A stretch of 64,000 nt of DNA, from the NCBI GenBank assembly GCA_030770535.1, contig JASVEC010000018.1, positions 930,001 to 994,000 of the forward strand, given 5' to 3'. The notes below the pieces were generated by a model. It worked only from the letters and a program-made list of their open reading frames with translations. It had not been told where the DNA came from and did not search any database. Source of the DNA: Batkoa obscura. Lineage: Eukaryota; Entomophthoromycota; Entomophthoromycetes; Entomophthorales; Batkoaceae. Shown piece by piece: positions 41,575 through 52,763 of the stretch (the stretch's first letter is position 1; each line of letters opens with the position of its first letter). Both the position numbers and the translations under genes were made by a program.

Positions 41575-44235
41575 TTAAATCAGTCGATACATTTCAATTT
41601 GATATTTATTATTATTGTTATTCTCCACTTTTTTAAACCTCTTTGTAACTGGTTGTTGATTTTCAATTAACTTATCAATCCCATTAAGCTTTGTATCTTT
41701 ATTTTTATTGATTTTAATATTCTTTTTATTCTCCTTATTATTAGTTTCTAACAAACTTTGATTTTCATGATGATATAGCATAGCAATAGGTTCAAACCCG
41801 ATAAAACTCTTTAAATTATTTAATCTAGATCGTACCATTTTTTGAGTTTTAAAAAGTAAGTGAGTAAATTGAGGAGAAGATACAATAGTAGTAAAATGTA
41901 CATCTAATATAGCAGTAAATAATTCATATATCTATAATAATAATCAATAATTAATAATAACTAATAGTATTTTAAATTAAACTTACCTTAATAAAACTAG
42001 TAGAGGGTGACCATAACATATTAATATTGGTACCATTTCTTTTTAATAAATCACTTAATAAACTTAATAATTGAAAACTTCTTTATCATTTAAATATTTC
42101 AATGAAAAGATTAATAATTTTGAATCAAAATTAAATTCCAATATTTTCATTAAATAAGTTTCTAATATTAAATTTAACTTTTCAATAGTTTCAATTTTCT
42201 TTTCTTTTTCTTCTAAATAAATTTCATGAATTGCTTTTAATAAGATTACTATTTCTTCTTCAGATATATCTTTAACTGATAATAATGAATATTGAATATT
42301 GAACCAATCTTGTCGTTCAATCAAATAAGGTAATAATCCACCATAATTAGTTTTAAAAGTGGATGATGTAATTTTAGAGCCATAAATCAATTGAAACATA
42401 ATTTTAGGTGAATAATTTTCAAAATCAACTTGATTATTTTGTTTTGAACTCATTTTTTCAATTAATGATGATATATATCTTGGTGGTAATAAATTTAATA
42501 TTGTATTTTCATCCTATTAAATTAATGTTAATATTTAATACATTTAATATATTTAATATGTATATATACTATATACTTACTTGATAAGATGAAGTTATTT
42601 CTTCAAAATAGTGATGATCTTTAATAATATACCAGTTATTACGATATTTGTTCAAATATTCTTTATAACTTAAAACAGTATCTTCAATTTTAGATTGATT
42701 ATCTTTATATTCTCCTAAATAAAAAGTAGATTCATTATCTAGTAATATGTAAATTATTAGTTATTAATTATTATTAATTATTAATTATTAATTTACCTTT
42801 TGATTTAATTAACAATTCATTTTTTTCATTAAGAATACTTTTAATTGACTTTTTATTAGTATCATTTTTATCAAATGAAAAATATTGTAAATGATTTAAA
42901 AATGTTAATTCAATATTATCACTAGTTTCAATTTGTTGTGTTAATTTTAAAATTAAATCTTCTGGATAAGATATTTGACATAAATTAGAATCCTATAAAC
43001 AAAAATAATTAACGTTAACATATCCTATTGTATATTATATTATTATAACTTACAATAACCGTAATTGGAATAAAATTAGGAGGATAAACTAATTGAATAG
43101 ATTCATTCGTATTTTTAGATTGTAAATATTTAAATGTAATATTTAATCGATTCATAGATGATAATAAATTACTATTAGCTGGACAAATAAATGGAGTTAA
43201 TACAATTTCAACAGAACTTTGAAACAGTTCAGCAGTTTTAAAAGAAGTAGATGGTAAACTACGATAATCTAAAGAAGATATTATCATATTTTTATGATTG
43301 ATTTTACCAAGCTAAATTAAGTTAAAATAGTTTAATAATTTAATAATTTAATAATTAAAATTATTCTATTCTATTATTATTATCATATTAATTTACCTGA
43401 CAATGAAAATGACTCTTTTTTCCTTTATTGGAAAAATTAACTGAATTGATTTCAGAGATATAAGTTTCATAAACAACTACACTTAATTGAATATCCCAAA
43501 GTATTAATTTAGATTTAATTGTATCTAAATAAAATAGAAATTAATTAATAATATTAATAATTAATAATATTAAATAATTAACAATATTTACTTGAATCTT
43601 CATCAATATCATAACCTAACATTAATAAATGATCCTTGGATAAAAAAGTAATAGGTGGTAATGAAGCAATTAAACCTGAAACAATAGATTTATCTGGTTG
43701 AATATTTTGTAATTTTAAATTTAATATATTTAAATTATTTAATGAAATTGGTAATTCATTATTATTTATATTATCATTAATTGATAATTGAAAACAATTT
43801 AAATTAAAATTATTATCTAAAATAGATAATCGACCAGAAGAATAATCAAATGTTATAGATTTACTTAATGTACTCTATAATAAAAAATAAATTAATTTAA
43901 TTTATATTTATAATAAATAATATAATAAATAATATAATATAATAAATAATATAATATAATAAATAATATAATATAATAAATAATATAATATAATAAATAA
44001 TATAATATACAATTACCTTTAAATTCAATTCACTTTGACCAATTAACTTTAAATCAATCCTATTATTAACATTATTAATACCAATGATATTAATACATTC
44101 ATTGTCATTATGATTAGTTAATAAAAATAAATAACTATTAAATTCCATTGATAAGGAATTAGTTAAAAATTCTGCTTTTTTAATATCACAACTATCCGAC
44201 CATACTATCTTATCTTTAATACTAAATTAATGGAA

Positions 44236-44285
<50 letters not shown>

Positions 44286-45143
44286 TCTAATTCAACAATA
44301 ACTTTAGATAATAATGAATTATATAATTTGATTTGTCCATCTTTAAATACAATTAAACAACCATCATTAATACCATATTCATAACCTAAAGGATAAATAT
44401 CTTGGATCGGTTTATCAAACTATAATTTAATAATAATAGAAATTAATTGATTAATTAATTAATATATAATACTTATTATTATTATAAACTTAATATTCTT
44501 ACTTTAACTTCGATTTTTTTAGCATTTTCTTTCCAAATCCATACAATTTGACTTTCATTATTTTTAATTTGATGTTGGTTTTTATTACTATTTTTAGTAT
44601 TCATACTAACTTGAGCATAAAGATAATAACCCAAATCTAAGATTTGAAAATCTTTGGTATTAATTAATGAAGATAATTCAGTCTCTACTCCACTTTCACT
44701 ACCAACTTCATTAACTCCATTAACTATACTATTTTCTAATGATTTCTTTTGTTGATGATTATTAGATATTGGTACCTTATTTGCTTTAGTATTTTGTCCA
44801 TTAATTTTAATTTTAGCTGAGCCAATTAAAGATACATTCGTTGGTATAGCCCAAGAATTAATATGTTGTTGTTGGGTTACCTAAAAATGAAATAAATCAA
44901 AATAAATTAAATTATTTGAATACAAATTAATAACAACAATCTACTCACTTCATAAAGATGAATGCCTTCACCTGGTACCGTAGCTAAAATTAAACTTGGA
45001 TTTTCTTTAGGTTTTTTATTAAAATAAGTGGGTTCCGAAAATAAAGTATTAATAACATCTTCCTCATTTTGTTTTGTGTTGGTTTTATTTTCAATTTTAT
45101 ATTGAGCTAATTGAAAACTGGAATCTAATTGTATTAAACTCAT
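41575..45143 (-). CDS. NOL11: NOL11/Utp8-like small-subunit processome protein, 11 exons
   Basis: Exons: 45143-44949, 44880-44503, 44419-44286, 44221-44017, 43874-43592, 43524-43397, 43311-43054, 42992-42797, 42738-42581, 42513-41987 and 41931-41575. All junctions are GT-AG and phase-consistent, giving ~939 residues. The N-terminal half looks like a degenerate beta-propeller (VWIWKENAKKIEVKFDKPI, LILWDIQLSVVVYETYIS). The C-terminal part (SFIKIYELFTAILDVHFTTIV, then LFKTQKMVRSRLNNLKSF and QIEMYRLI) matches the end of human NOL11, a t-UTP needed for pre-rRNA transcription and processing in the nucleolus. Exon 10 is one base short of the frame near 42071, where KEVFN runs into a stop while LLSLLSDLLKRNG follows in the next frame. 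That is a sequencing error or a recent mutation. Confidence 0.8.
43924..44008. repeat. 17 bp minisatellite in a NOL11 intron
   Basis: Five exact tandem copies of AATAAATAATATAATAT inside intron 4 of the NOL11-like gene. A (TTA)n microsatellite sits in the adjacent intron 3 (~44237-44283). Confidence 0.9.
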
Positions 45144-45318
45144 TTTTAATCTAGTTTAAAAAGATAAAAAATTTGAAATTAATATTCAATAAAATGAATA
45201 AATTATTTTATATGATTATTAAATTTGGGCCTATTTTAGTAGAGCTTTCTATTTTTGGAAAGTAAGTTAACAAAATCCAAAAATTATGGGATTTTAGAAT
45301 CTATTAATAGTTAAATTA

Positions 45319-46845
45319 ATGGAAATTGAAATCTTAGTTTTATTTTCAATGTCACCTTATGAAGAAAAATTTAAAAGGAATTTAATAATGGAAGAAAATC
45401 AAGAAGTTATTAATTATGAAATGAACCAAAATACCACTTACAAACATTCTCAAAATAATCAAAGTATTAAAATGACTATGTTACAGCCAAAGTTACCTTA
45501 TCCAAAGTTAATAAAACAAGTAAATTATTTAAGAGAATTTAATACACTTCCAGAATTTCTAAATGATGTTAAGTTATTGAAACAAAAGGTAATATTTTTG
45601 TTTTAACTTATATAATAATAATAATAATTAAACAATATATATAAACATAGATATTATTAGAACCAAAAAAAATTAATATATTTGATTTTGATCAAACTTT
45701 ATTTCGTTCACCATTACCTAATGTTAAATTATGGGATGCTGAAATGAGAGGTTATTTAATTAATGAAGAATTTGGTTGGTTTCAAAACAAAGATACTTTA
45801 TCAATAGAAAATATGATACCTTTAAATCATTGGTTTATTGAATCAACAGTAGGTAATATTTATTTTTATTTTTATATTCATTTTATTTTTATTTTTATTT
45901 TTATTAATAAATTAATTTTAAATAGAGAAAGTAAAAGCTTCTTTAAAGGATCCTTATACATTAACTATTTTATTAACAGGAAGAAATCGAGAAATATTTT
46001 TAGATATTATTCAAACTATTGTTAAAGAAGTTAATTTGGATTTCGATTTAGTAATACTTAAAGAAACATTATATAATAGTATTATTAAAAAAAAAGTATC
46101 AACAATGGAATTCAAAAAATTATTTATTAATGAATTAATTAATACATTTCCATCCGTTAACACATTAATTATGTATGATGATCGAATCAAACATATAACT
46201 GAATTTGAAATCTTTTTAAAACAAATTGAACAAAGTTATCAAAATATACAATCCACAATGATTCATTTAGTACAATCCAATTTAAAACATTTAGATATCA
46301 ATTATGAACAACAATTAGTACAGAATATACTAAATAGAATTAATTCTAATCCTATATTATTTCGAAAAAAAAAGAATCTCTATCCAAAAAGAATTGAATT
46401 AACACAAAGAATACAATATTTAGCTATAACTTTCGATGATTCAATATCAAAACAAATTTATACAACATTTTTAAAACATTTATTTATTAACAAAGAATGG
46501 TTGATTAGTGGAGATCATATAACTATATGTTTAGGTTGTGCTTCAGAATATAAATTAAATTTAATGAATTTAAAATTAAATCAAGAAATTCAAATTGAAA
46601 TTATCGGTTATCGACTATTTCGACAATCTATGATAGCATTGAAAGTAGATACTCAACCTAAAATTCAATTAAAAAACAATCGTCCATTACATATTACTTT
46701 ATGTTATGATCCAAATAAAATTAAACCTAAAGATGCAGGAGACATTCGTAACTGGGCTTATTGTAAAAATAATAAAATATTGAATTTAAAGTTTATTGGC
46801 AAGATACAACATGTGTATAAGAATGCATTAACATTTATTTATTAA
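45319..46845 (+). CDS. HAD phosphatase plus 2H phosphoesterase-like protein (Swiss-Army-Knife RNA repair type)
   Basis: Exons 45319-45588, 45651-45852 and 45926-46845 make 1392 nt and 463 residues. The HAD motif I is INIFDFDQTLFRSP (~98-111) with the two catalytic Asp. LTILLTGRNREIF gives motif II (Thr), and TLIMYDDRIKHI supplies the acidic motif IV. This is the HAD_SAK_1 type of fungal 'Swiss Army Knife RNA repair' proteins. In the C-terminal half I see two H-x-T motifs, DHITICLG and LHITLCYD, ~75 residues apart, as in 2H phosphoesterases. A combined 3'/5'-end phosphatase and cyclic phosphodiesterase for RNA ends is therefore plausible, but unproven. Alternative starts exist in exon 1 (Met at codons 11 and 25). 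Confidence 0.8.
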
Positions 46846-47449
46846 TAATATGAATGAGTCGAGAAATAAATAGTAAATGTAGTTAATTATGATTGAAATT
46901 CGTGTATGATGATATTATTTAAATAAATAAAAGAGTTTTATTAACAACTTAATCTATTTTAAATTCAACTAAAATAATTTTAACACTGTTTAGTATCCCA
47001 ACAGTTAATAAAATCAACCTCAATATCATTTTACTGATACACTTGATTATCCTTAATAATTTTAATAACTTTAATAATTATTATATTAATGTTACATTAA
47101 GAAAAGTAGTTAATATATTATCATTGAAACAAACAAAAACAGATAAACAATTTGGACTATTTTTCTAATTTAATAATACTTTATTTTAATTCTATGTTTT
47201 TTATTAAAGTAAGTAATATCATATTGATAAAGTAAACAAACCTTTATTAAATATCATGATTGATTACATCTTTATTAATTTCATAATAATATATTCGTTT
47301 TTGGAAATAAATAATGAAGATAAAGATTCTAAGTAAAAGAATATTGAAAATTGAATCCTTCTTTTAGGTGAATTGAATTTAATAAGAAACTATAACCTTA
47401 ATGATTTTTTATATGCTTTTATAATTGTTTCTTTATTAAAAGTGGATAA
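46846..47449. other. Intergenic stretch
   Basis: About 0.6 kb of AT-rich DNA. It marks the right border of the gene-dense block; nothing was recognised. Confidence 0.4.
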
Positions 47450-47557
47450 TATATGAGAATGTTTTTTTGACTTCATCACCCTTTCCATTTTTTTAAGCAC
47501 TATTTGAGTAGAAAAATTGTTAGTAAAATTCTTAAATACAAAAATATATCCCCATAT
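47450..47557 (+). mobile_element. MITE copy 14
   Basis: The ends are ATATGAGAATG and ATATCCCCATATT. Confidence 0.9.
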
Positions 47558-47896
47558 TAATTTTATATATTTTTAATAATGGATTTTATAATCTACCAAG
47601 TTTGTTTACATTATCTAACAACTTATATTAATATATAAGGATATATTTAATTATAATTATGAATCCTATACCATTCTAAATATTATACATAATTTATACT
47701 ACCAAAATTGAAACTATAATGATTACATAAAATTTTAAAATAAAGCCAAAAGATTTATACTTTTATAAACAAAATAATTTTATACAATTTTTGTCTATTT
47801 AAAATACAATCTAAACTTCAATAATGCAAATAGTATTAACAAATTATATGCTATTTATTTAACTATTATAAAACTTATAAACAAACTCTTATTTCT

Positions 47897-48292
47897 TTAA
47901 GCTTGAGCAAAGCTCCCACGGCAGAATTTACCATCCCCACGACTAATACAAGTAAATTTAAAGCTATCTTTTTGATAAACTTCACTGTTATTAGAAGTTT
48001 CAATGGTAGCACCATCGGTACTACAGTCAACGATAGAAGCAGATAAAGTATTATCATTAGAATGGACTAACCCGTTTGAACAAGATTGACCTTTTGCTGA
48101 GTTTTTAGCATCACATTTTAATTCAATTTGTTGATCAAGATAAGTAGCGGTACAATAACAGGATAAACTTACACCTTGATTGATATCATGATTAATAACA
48201 GATTCAGTGGATTGACAAAAATAATTCCATTTTTGAGCAAAGGTAGTGGAGATGAAGATAGTAGTTAAAAGGGTACTGAAGATTTTAGTCAT
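47897..48292 (-). CDS. Small secreted 8-Cys protein A
   Basis: An intronless ORF of 131 residues with a signal peptide MTKIFSTLLTTIFISTTFA, cleaved before QKW. The mature part has eight Cys spaced C-x18-C-x-C-x12-C-x10-C-x18-C-x24-C-x8-C, ending RGSFAQA. It shares with the protein at 52314-52706 the pieces MTKIF, TFAQKWNY, CTATY, HSND and GATIET. The sequence is rich in Ser/Asn/Thr. No enzyme motif or membrane anchor is visible. I do not recognise the family. Size, secretion and Cys content suit an extracellular, perhaps host- or competitor-facing protein. It has its own TATA box at 48339-48347. Confidence 0.85.
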   Translation of the reverse strand: MTKIFSTLLTTIFISTTFAQKWNYFCQSTESVINHDINQGVSLSCYCTATYLDQQIELKCDAKNSAKGQSCSNGLVHSNDNTLSASIVDCSTDGATIETSNNSEVYQKDSFKFTCISRGDGKFCRGSFAQA

Positions 48293-48338
48293 TTTTTGAA
48301 TATTTGAATTGGATAATGATATCTAAGTTTTGATTATT

Positions 48339-48347
48339 CTTTATATA
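48339..48347 (-). promoter_or_regulatory. TATA box of secreted protein A
   Basis: The coding strand reads GAAAGTATATAAAGAATAA about 47-55 bp before the ATG. Confidence 0.55.
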
Positions 48348-49698
48348 CTTTCATAGAGATATTTAGTAATTGTAAAATGGATCTAATTTTTAAAAGCACT
48401 AAGGTATTTTTAGATTCAAGTTAATTTTGTGATAAAAATAAACTTTTAATTCCATTAGTTTAATCATTATAGTTTCTATATTAATATTAAACACTTTAAA
48501 AATTAGTTATTATAATATATAAGAACTATTATTATTATATGTATTATATTATCTACTATTTATAAATGAAAAGAATCTAATTATAATTATTTACTAGTTG
48601 ATGTCCTTTATTTTAAGCGTTTTTTTTGAACTTTAAGTAAAATCTAATTCAACTTTAGGCTAAAAATAAATTTAATTATTAAGAAATCGAGGATAAGTTA
48701 AGTGACTTTCTAAATATGGAAATATCATTTTTTAAAATTACTGTAATAATAAAATGGAACGTAATGATTTAACCCTACTTTATGTTATAATCGATTAAGT
48801 TGAGAGGCTTTTAATACTTCGAATTACCTATAAGTGTCATTTAAATAAAGCCTGGCCTTAGCACATAATTAGTTGCAAGTAATTTAATATCAAACATGAA
48901 ATAGTATCATTGTGATTTAATATAGATTTGATGATTTTGCTGTAATAAATCAATATATAATAATTTGTCATTATTATTAGTCAAATAATAACAGTCATCA
49001 TCAGCTTTAAATAGAAGCTTAATAAACTTTAAAATTACTCCGAAATCTTCAGTAAATCTAGTAGCCTTAAAATATTAAATATTCCTATGAGTTTTTTTAT
49101 TTTTATTAATGAAAAAATTAACAGATGTTATCAGTTGTAGAAGTAAATCTTTTTTATCTAAAAGCAAAAATAGTTCGGTATTAAGTAGAATTCATTCTAA
49201 TATTACATCCATCTACTACTTTGAGTTGATTTAAAAAAGTAAAGCAGTTTATAGGAATACTTAATAAGTTTTCAAAATGAGCACAAAGTTTATTGAGACT
49301 GTATTGGTACTTTGAGAATATCGATATTCTTTAGTAGTGCAATAGGAGTAGACGTGCTTTAAATAAATATTAGAAAAGTAGCTATAACTACATAGTAAGT
49401 AAGAGTTTATATCAGTTTTTAAACAACTATAACTAAAAGAGATACAAATGTTAACATACAAAAATCAGCACAAAAGTTTGCCTTATGTCTATATTGTTAC
49501 GCTTTTTATTAGTATTGTTATGAGATATCAAACTATTAATAATTTAATAAAAATATGCATTTGAATCATTTGAAAATTAGTTTAAATTAAAAAATTACCA
49601 CTTTTCACGTTTTTGTTAATACATGATAATATAAACTAATCTTATTATATCATGCTTTTTAGGGATGAACACTATTAAGAAGCTAATTCTAAACTTTA
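48348..49698. other. Gene-free stretch
   Basis: About 1.35 kb. Short ORFs (for example 49261-49461) have no coding character. The TTAATAAACTTTAAAATTAC phrase near 49018 recurs loosely near 50726, hinting at old duplicated DNA. Confidence 0.4.
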
Positions 49699-49806
49699 AT
49701 ATATGAGGAAGTATTTTTGTATTTAAGAACTTTACTAACAAATTTTCCACTCAAATAATGCTTAAAAGATGGAAAAAGTGATAAAGTCAAAAAAACATCA
49801 CCATAT
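49699..49806 (-). mobile_element. MITE copy 15
   Basis: The ends are ATATATGAGGAAG and ACATCACCATATT. Confidence 0.88.
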
Positions 49807-50050
49807 TAAGTTACAAATAAATTTTCAAAAAATTGTATATAAGCTAATAGCAGCTATTGAAGTTTAATTGTGCAGCATCTAGTTGCTTATTTAAACTTTA
49901 AAATTAACCCAAAATTGACTGAAATTCAAATGGAAATTTAACAAATTTTTTTTCGCCATACTTCAAAAACGCAGTTTGTAAATTAACTCTGGTTTCATAA
50001 ATTTTCTATAATAATTTCAATTGACAAGTTGTTTTTATACTGTTGAATTT

Positions 50051-50212
50051 AGTGGTAATCAGTAGTTTACCACTGGGCTAAAATGATTGGTTGATTCCAA
50101 TTAACAGAAATTGGACTCTGACCCCAGTCCCATACATTAATATATATGAGCTATTCTATTTAATAACTCTCCCTTAATCATTTTAACCCACTGGTAAACC
50201 ACTTACTGCCAA
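50051..50212. mobile_element. Second MITE-like element with ~37 bp terminal inverted repeats
   Basis: The left arm AGTAGTTTACCACTGGG...AAAATGATT is mirrored by the right arm AATCATTTT...CCCACTGGTAAACCACTTACTG. The spacer is ~80 bp. AATTT occurs directly outside both ends and may be the target duplication. It is unrelated to the ATGGGGATGT family. Only one copy was noticed in the window. Confidence 0.65.
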
Positions 50213-52313
50213 TTTAATTTGTAAAAAGTCAAAATCCTTGAATACTCTTTTACTTAGTTGTGTAGCTGGTATTTTTTTAGTATATTTTTTATAAATAGTT
50301 TTGATATTGTAAATACAAGGACACTAGTAATAATAATAATCAAATTGGCAACATACCAGGTTATATTTATCTATAAATAACCTTCTTTTTAACGTTGTAA
50401 GTTTAAATCCAAGTCGGCTGCTTAAAAAAGCAGCAAGTTATAAAAAACTACCTAAACAGATAACAGTTGTGAACTTTGCAGATAACTGCATAATTGAGTT
50501 TCAACAGCTGTAATTCATTGATACAAGAATTCATTTTTATAATATTTGATAAAGTTGACTGGACGATTTTTATGGCAGATTCAACTATAATTGCTAATGA
50601 TTTGACCGAAAAATACAATAATACAACAATAGCTTAATAGTATACAATTATTTTATTACAAAAATCAATTAATTGTTATTATTCATTACCAGCAATATTA
50701 ATTATCAAAAATTATAAATAGAAGTTCAATAAGCTTTAAAATTCCTCTAAAATCTCTGATAAATCAGATATTTTGTAAAAATAATTATTTAAAATGGGAT
50801 AAGGGCTATCGGAATAGGCTACATTATATCATTGATTTCTTAAAGAACTCTACTATTTTTATTATCATGTCATTTTAACGTTTTATTACAGCTATTTTTT
50901 TGGAAATTAGTAGATCCATGAAGGCTGTAACTGAGTTAATTGTACTATTGATTATAGAATTGTATAAGAAAAAGAGAGACAAAGGAGTTGAGTTGGGAAT
51001 AAAATGGTGTGGTAGCGTTGAAATATTCTGCGAGGCAAGTTGAAGCCTTAGAGTTTTAAAGATTCAAGCAAGTGGATAAGCCTAGCTAGAGTAAAAAATA
51101 TTCATCTTTTAGTGTGTTTTATTAATATTAAGTGATGGAGGGTTTAAAAGTATTTTTTAATATTAATACGTCTAGCTCATCTATAATTGCTAACGTCTTT
51201 AAAAAATTTAAATTCTATTTTCATATGTGTTCCAAAGAAAAAAGTCATTCGGGGACAAAGAGAATTAATAATTTATAATATCATAATTACAAATAGCTTG
51301 AGCTAATGGTATTACCTATCCATGAAACGACTAGACTCTAACTCCAAATAAGTTGATCCTTTTGCCAAATATCACTCGAACTTCTTGTTCCCGTTGATTT
51401 GTAACTTAATAAAGATACTTCTTCTTTCAAGTTCAAGATTTAAAAAACAATATGGGGAATTAAATTCAATATTTCAAATAATAGAATGTTGTTATCAGAA
51501 GGCCTATTTGTGTCCACTTAATGCTAAAGCAAATTTAGAACACTTGATTATCAAAAGTAAATTTCACCCTTTAACAAATCTATTTTATTACCTGACCAAG
51601 TCAACTTAATTACCTATATTGTTATTATGCAAAAGTAAAACCAATTTGAACAGTGAAAAATTAATGTGGTTTTGTTGAATTGGTTTTTTTGCTTTTAAAT
51701 AATAATAAAGTTTGGGAAAACAAAACGGCTAAACCGTTAATTGCTGTTGCTTTCAACTTTAGATATTTTTCTCAAAATTTAATCCAAAGTGTTTTATTTT
51801 ATCAAAATATATTAAGAAAAGGTCTAGTTTCAAAAAGTAGTTTGTTTTTGATGTCAGTAGAGCTCAAAGCATTAGTGGATTATTACAAACTATAGTATTT
51901 TCAATTCATCGTGACTATAGCAGTGATAGCTTAAAAATACTGTAGTAATATTTGGCATAGTTACAGATACTACAACTTGTTATGACCTAGTCAACTGTCC
52001 ATTTAAAATAGAATTTTACTAAAATCAAGTTAAAATCTAAAGTCAGATTTTGAAAAAACTAAACAAAAAAATAATAGCTCTAAAAATTACCTCAAATTAG
52101 GTTCACAATGGAATTTTAGCAGCTATATAAAGCTTAATAATTTAGGAACTTTCCTGCTATTTTGAGCTTTATTGTACACTTAAATAAGCTATAATTTTAA
52201 TTTATAATTTTGTCAACTAGTAAAACACTTAAATTCTGAATTGAACATCACTTTTTATAATAAAATATAGTTTATTTAATTACTGTCCAGCCTATAAGTA
52301 TACTCTAATCTAT
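50213..52313. other. Gene-free stretch
   Basis: About 2.1 kb. The ORFs at 51385-51609 and 51680-51895 are short, AT-driven and without motif, so they are not called. No repeat or RNA gene was recognised. Confidence 0.45.
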
Positions 52314-52706
52314 TTAAGCTTGGGTAAAGGTACCACGGCAAGATTGACCATCTGAACGACTACTACAATTCAACTTGAAGGTATCCTCTTTATAATCTTC
52401 TCCTTTTTTGTTGGTTTCAATGGTAGCACCTCCAATACCACAACCAATAATAGCAGCACTCACGGATTTATCATTTGAATGGATTGGGCTACCAGAGCAA
52501 ATTCCTCCTTTTGGAGTGGTTGCATCATCACATTTCATTTCGATTTTTTTGTCTTGGTAGGTAGCAGTACATTTACAAGATATGATGGCGTTCTCAGCGT
52601 TGTTTTTAATCATTGTTTCAGTCATTTCGCATGAATAGTTCCACTTTTGAGCAAAAGTGGTAGCGATGAAAGCAGCAGTTAAGATGATATTGAAAATTTT
52701 GGTCAT
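52314..52706 (-). CDS. Small secreted 8-Cys protein B
   Basis: An intronless ORF of 130 residues. The signal peptide is MTKIFNIILTAAFIATTFA, with the mature start at QKWNYSCEM. Cys spacing is C-x17-C-x-C-x12-C-x10-C-x18-C-x24-C-x8-C, identical to protein A from the second Cys on. It is the closest relative of A in the window (same orientation, 4 kb away) and probably a tandem-type duplicate. The ends CRGTFTQA and CRGSFAQA correspond. The mature protein is more acidic/lysine-rich than A. Function is unknown. Confidence 0.85.
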   Translation of the reverse strand: MTKIFNIILTAAFIATTFAQKWNYSCEMTETMIKNNAENAIISCKCTATYQDKKIEMKCDDATTPKGGICSGSPIHSNDKSVSAAIIGCGIGGATIETNKKGEDYKEDTFKLNCSSRSDGQSCRGTFTQA

Positions 52707-52754
52707 TTTTATTTATAATTTGAATTTAATGAGGATTTGTTAAAACTCATTGTC

Positions 52755-52763
52755 CTTTATATA
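52755..52763 (-). promoter_or_regulatory. TATA box of secreted protein B
   Basis: The coding strand reads AAAAAGTATATAAAGGACAA, with the same GTATATAAAG core and a nearly equal distance (~49-57 bp) to the ATG as in gene A. Confidence 0.55.

Noticed and set aside
43924-44008. Tandem array that might suggest CRISPR-like repeats
   Set aside because: 17 bp units are directly adjacent with no spacers and lie in an intron; it is a minisatellite.
51385-51895. ORFs of 74 and 71 codons as small genes
   Set aside because: No signal peptide, motif or splice continuation; composition is like surrounding DNA.
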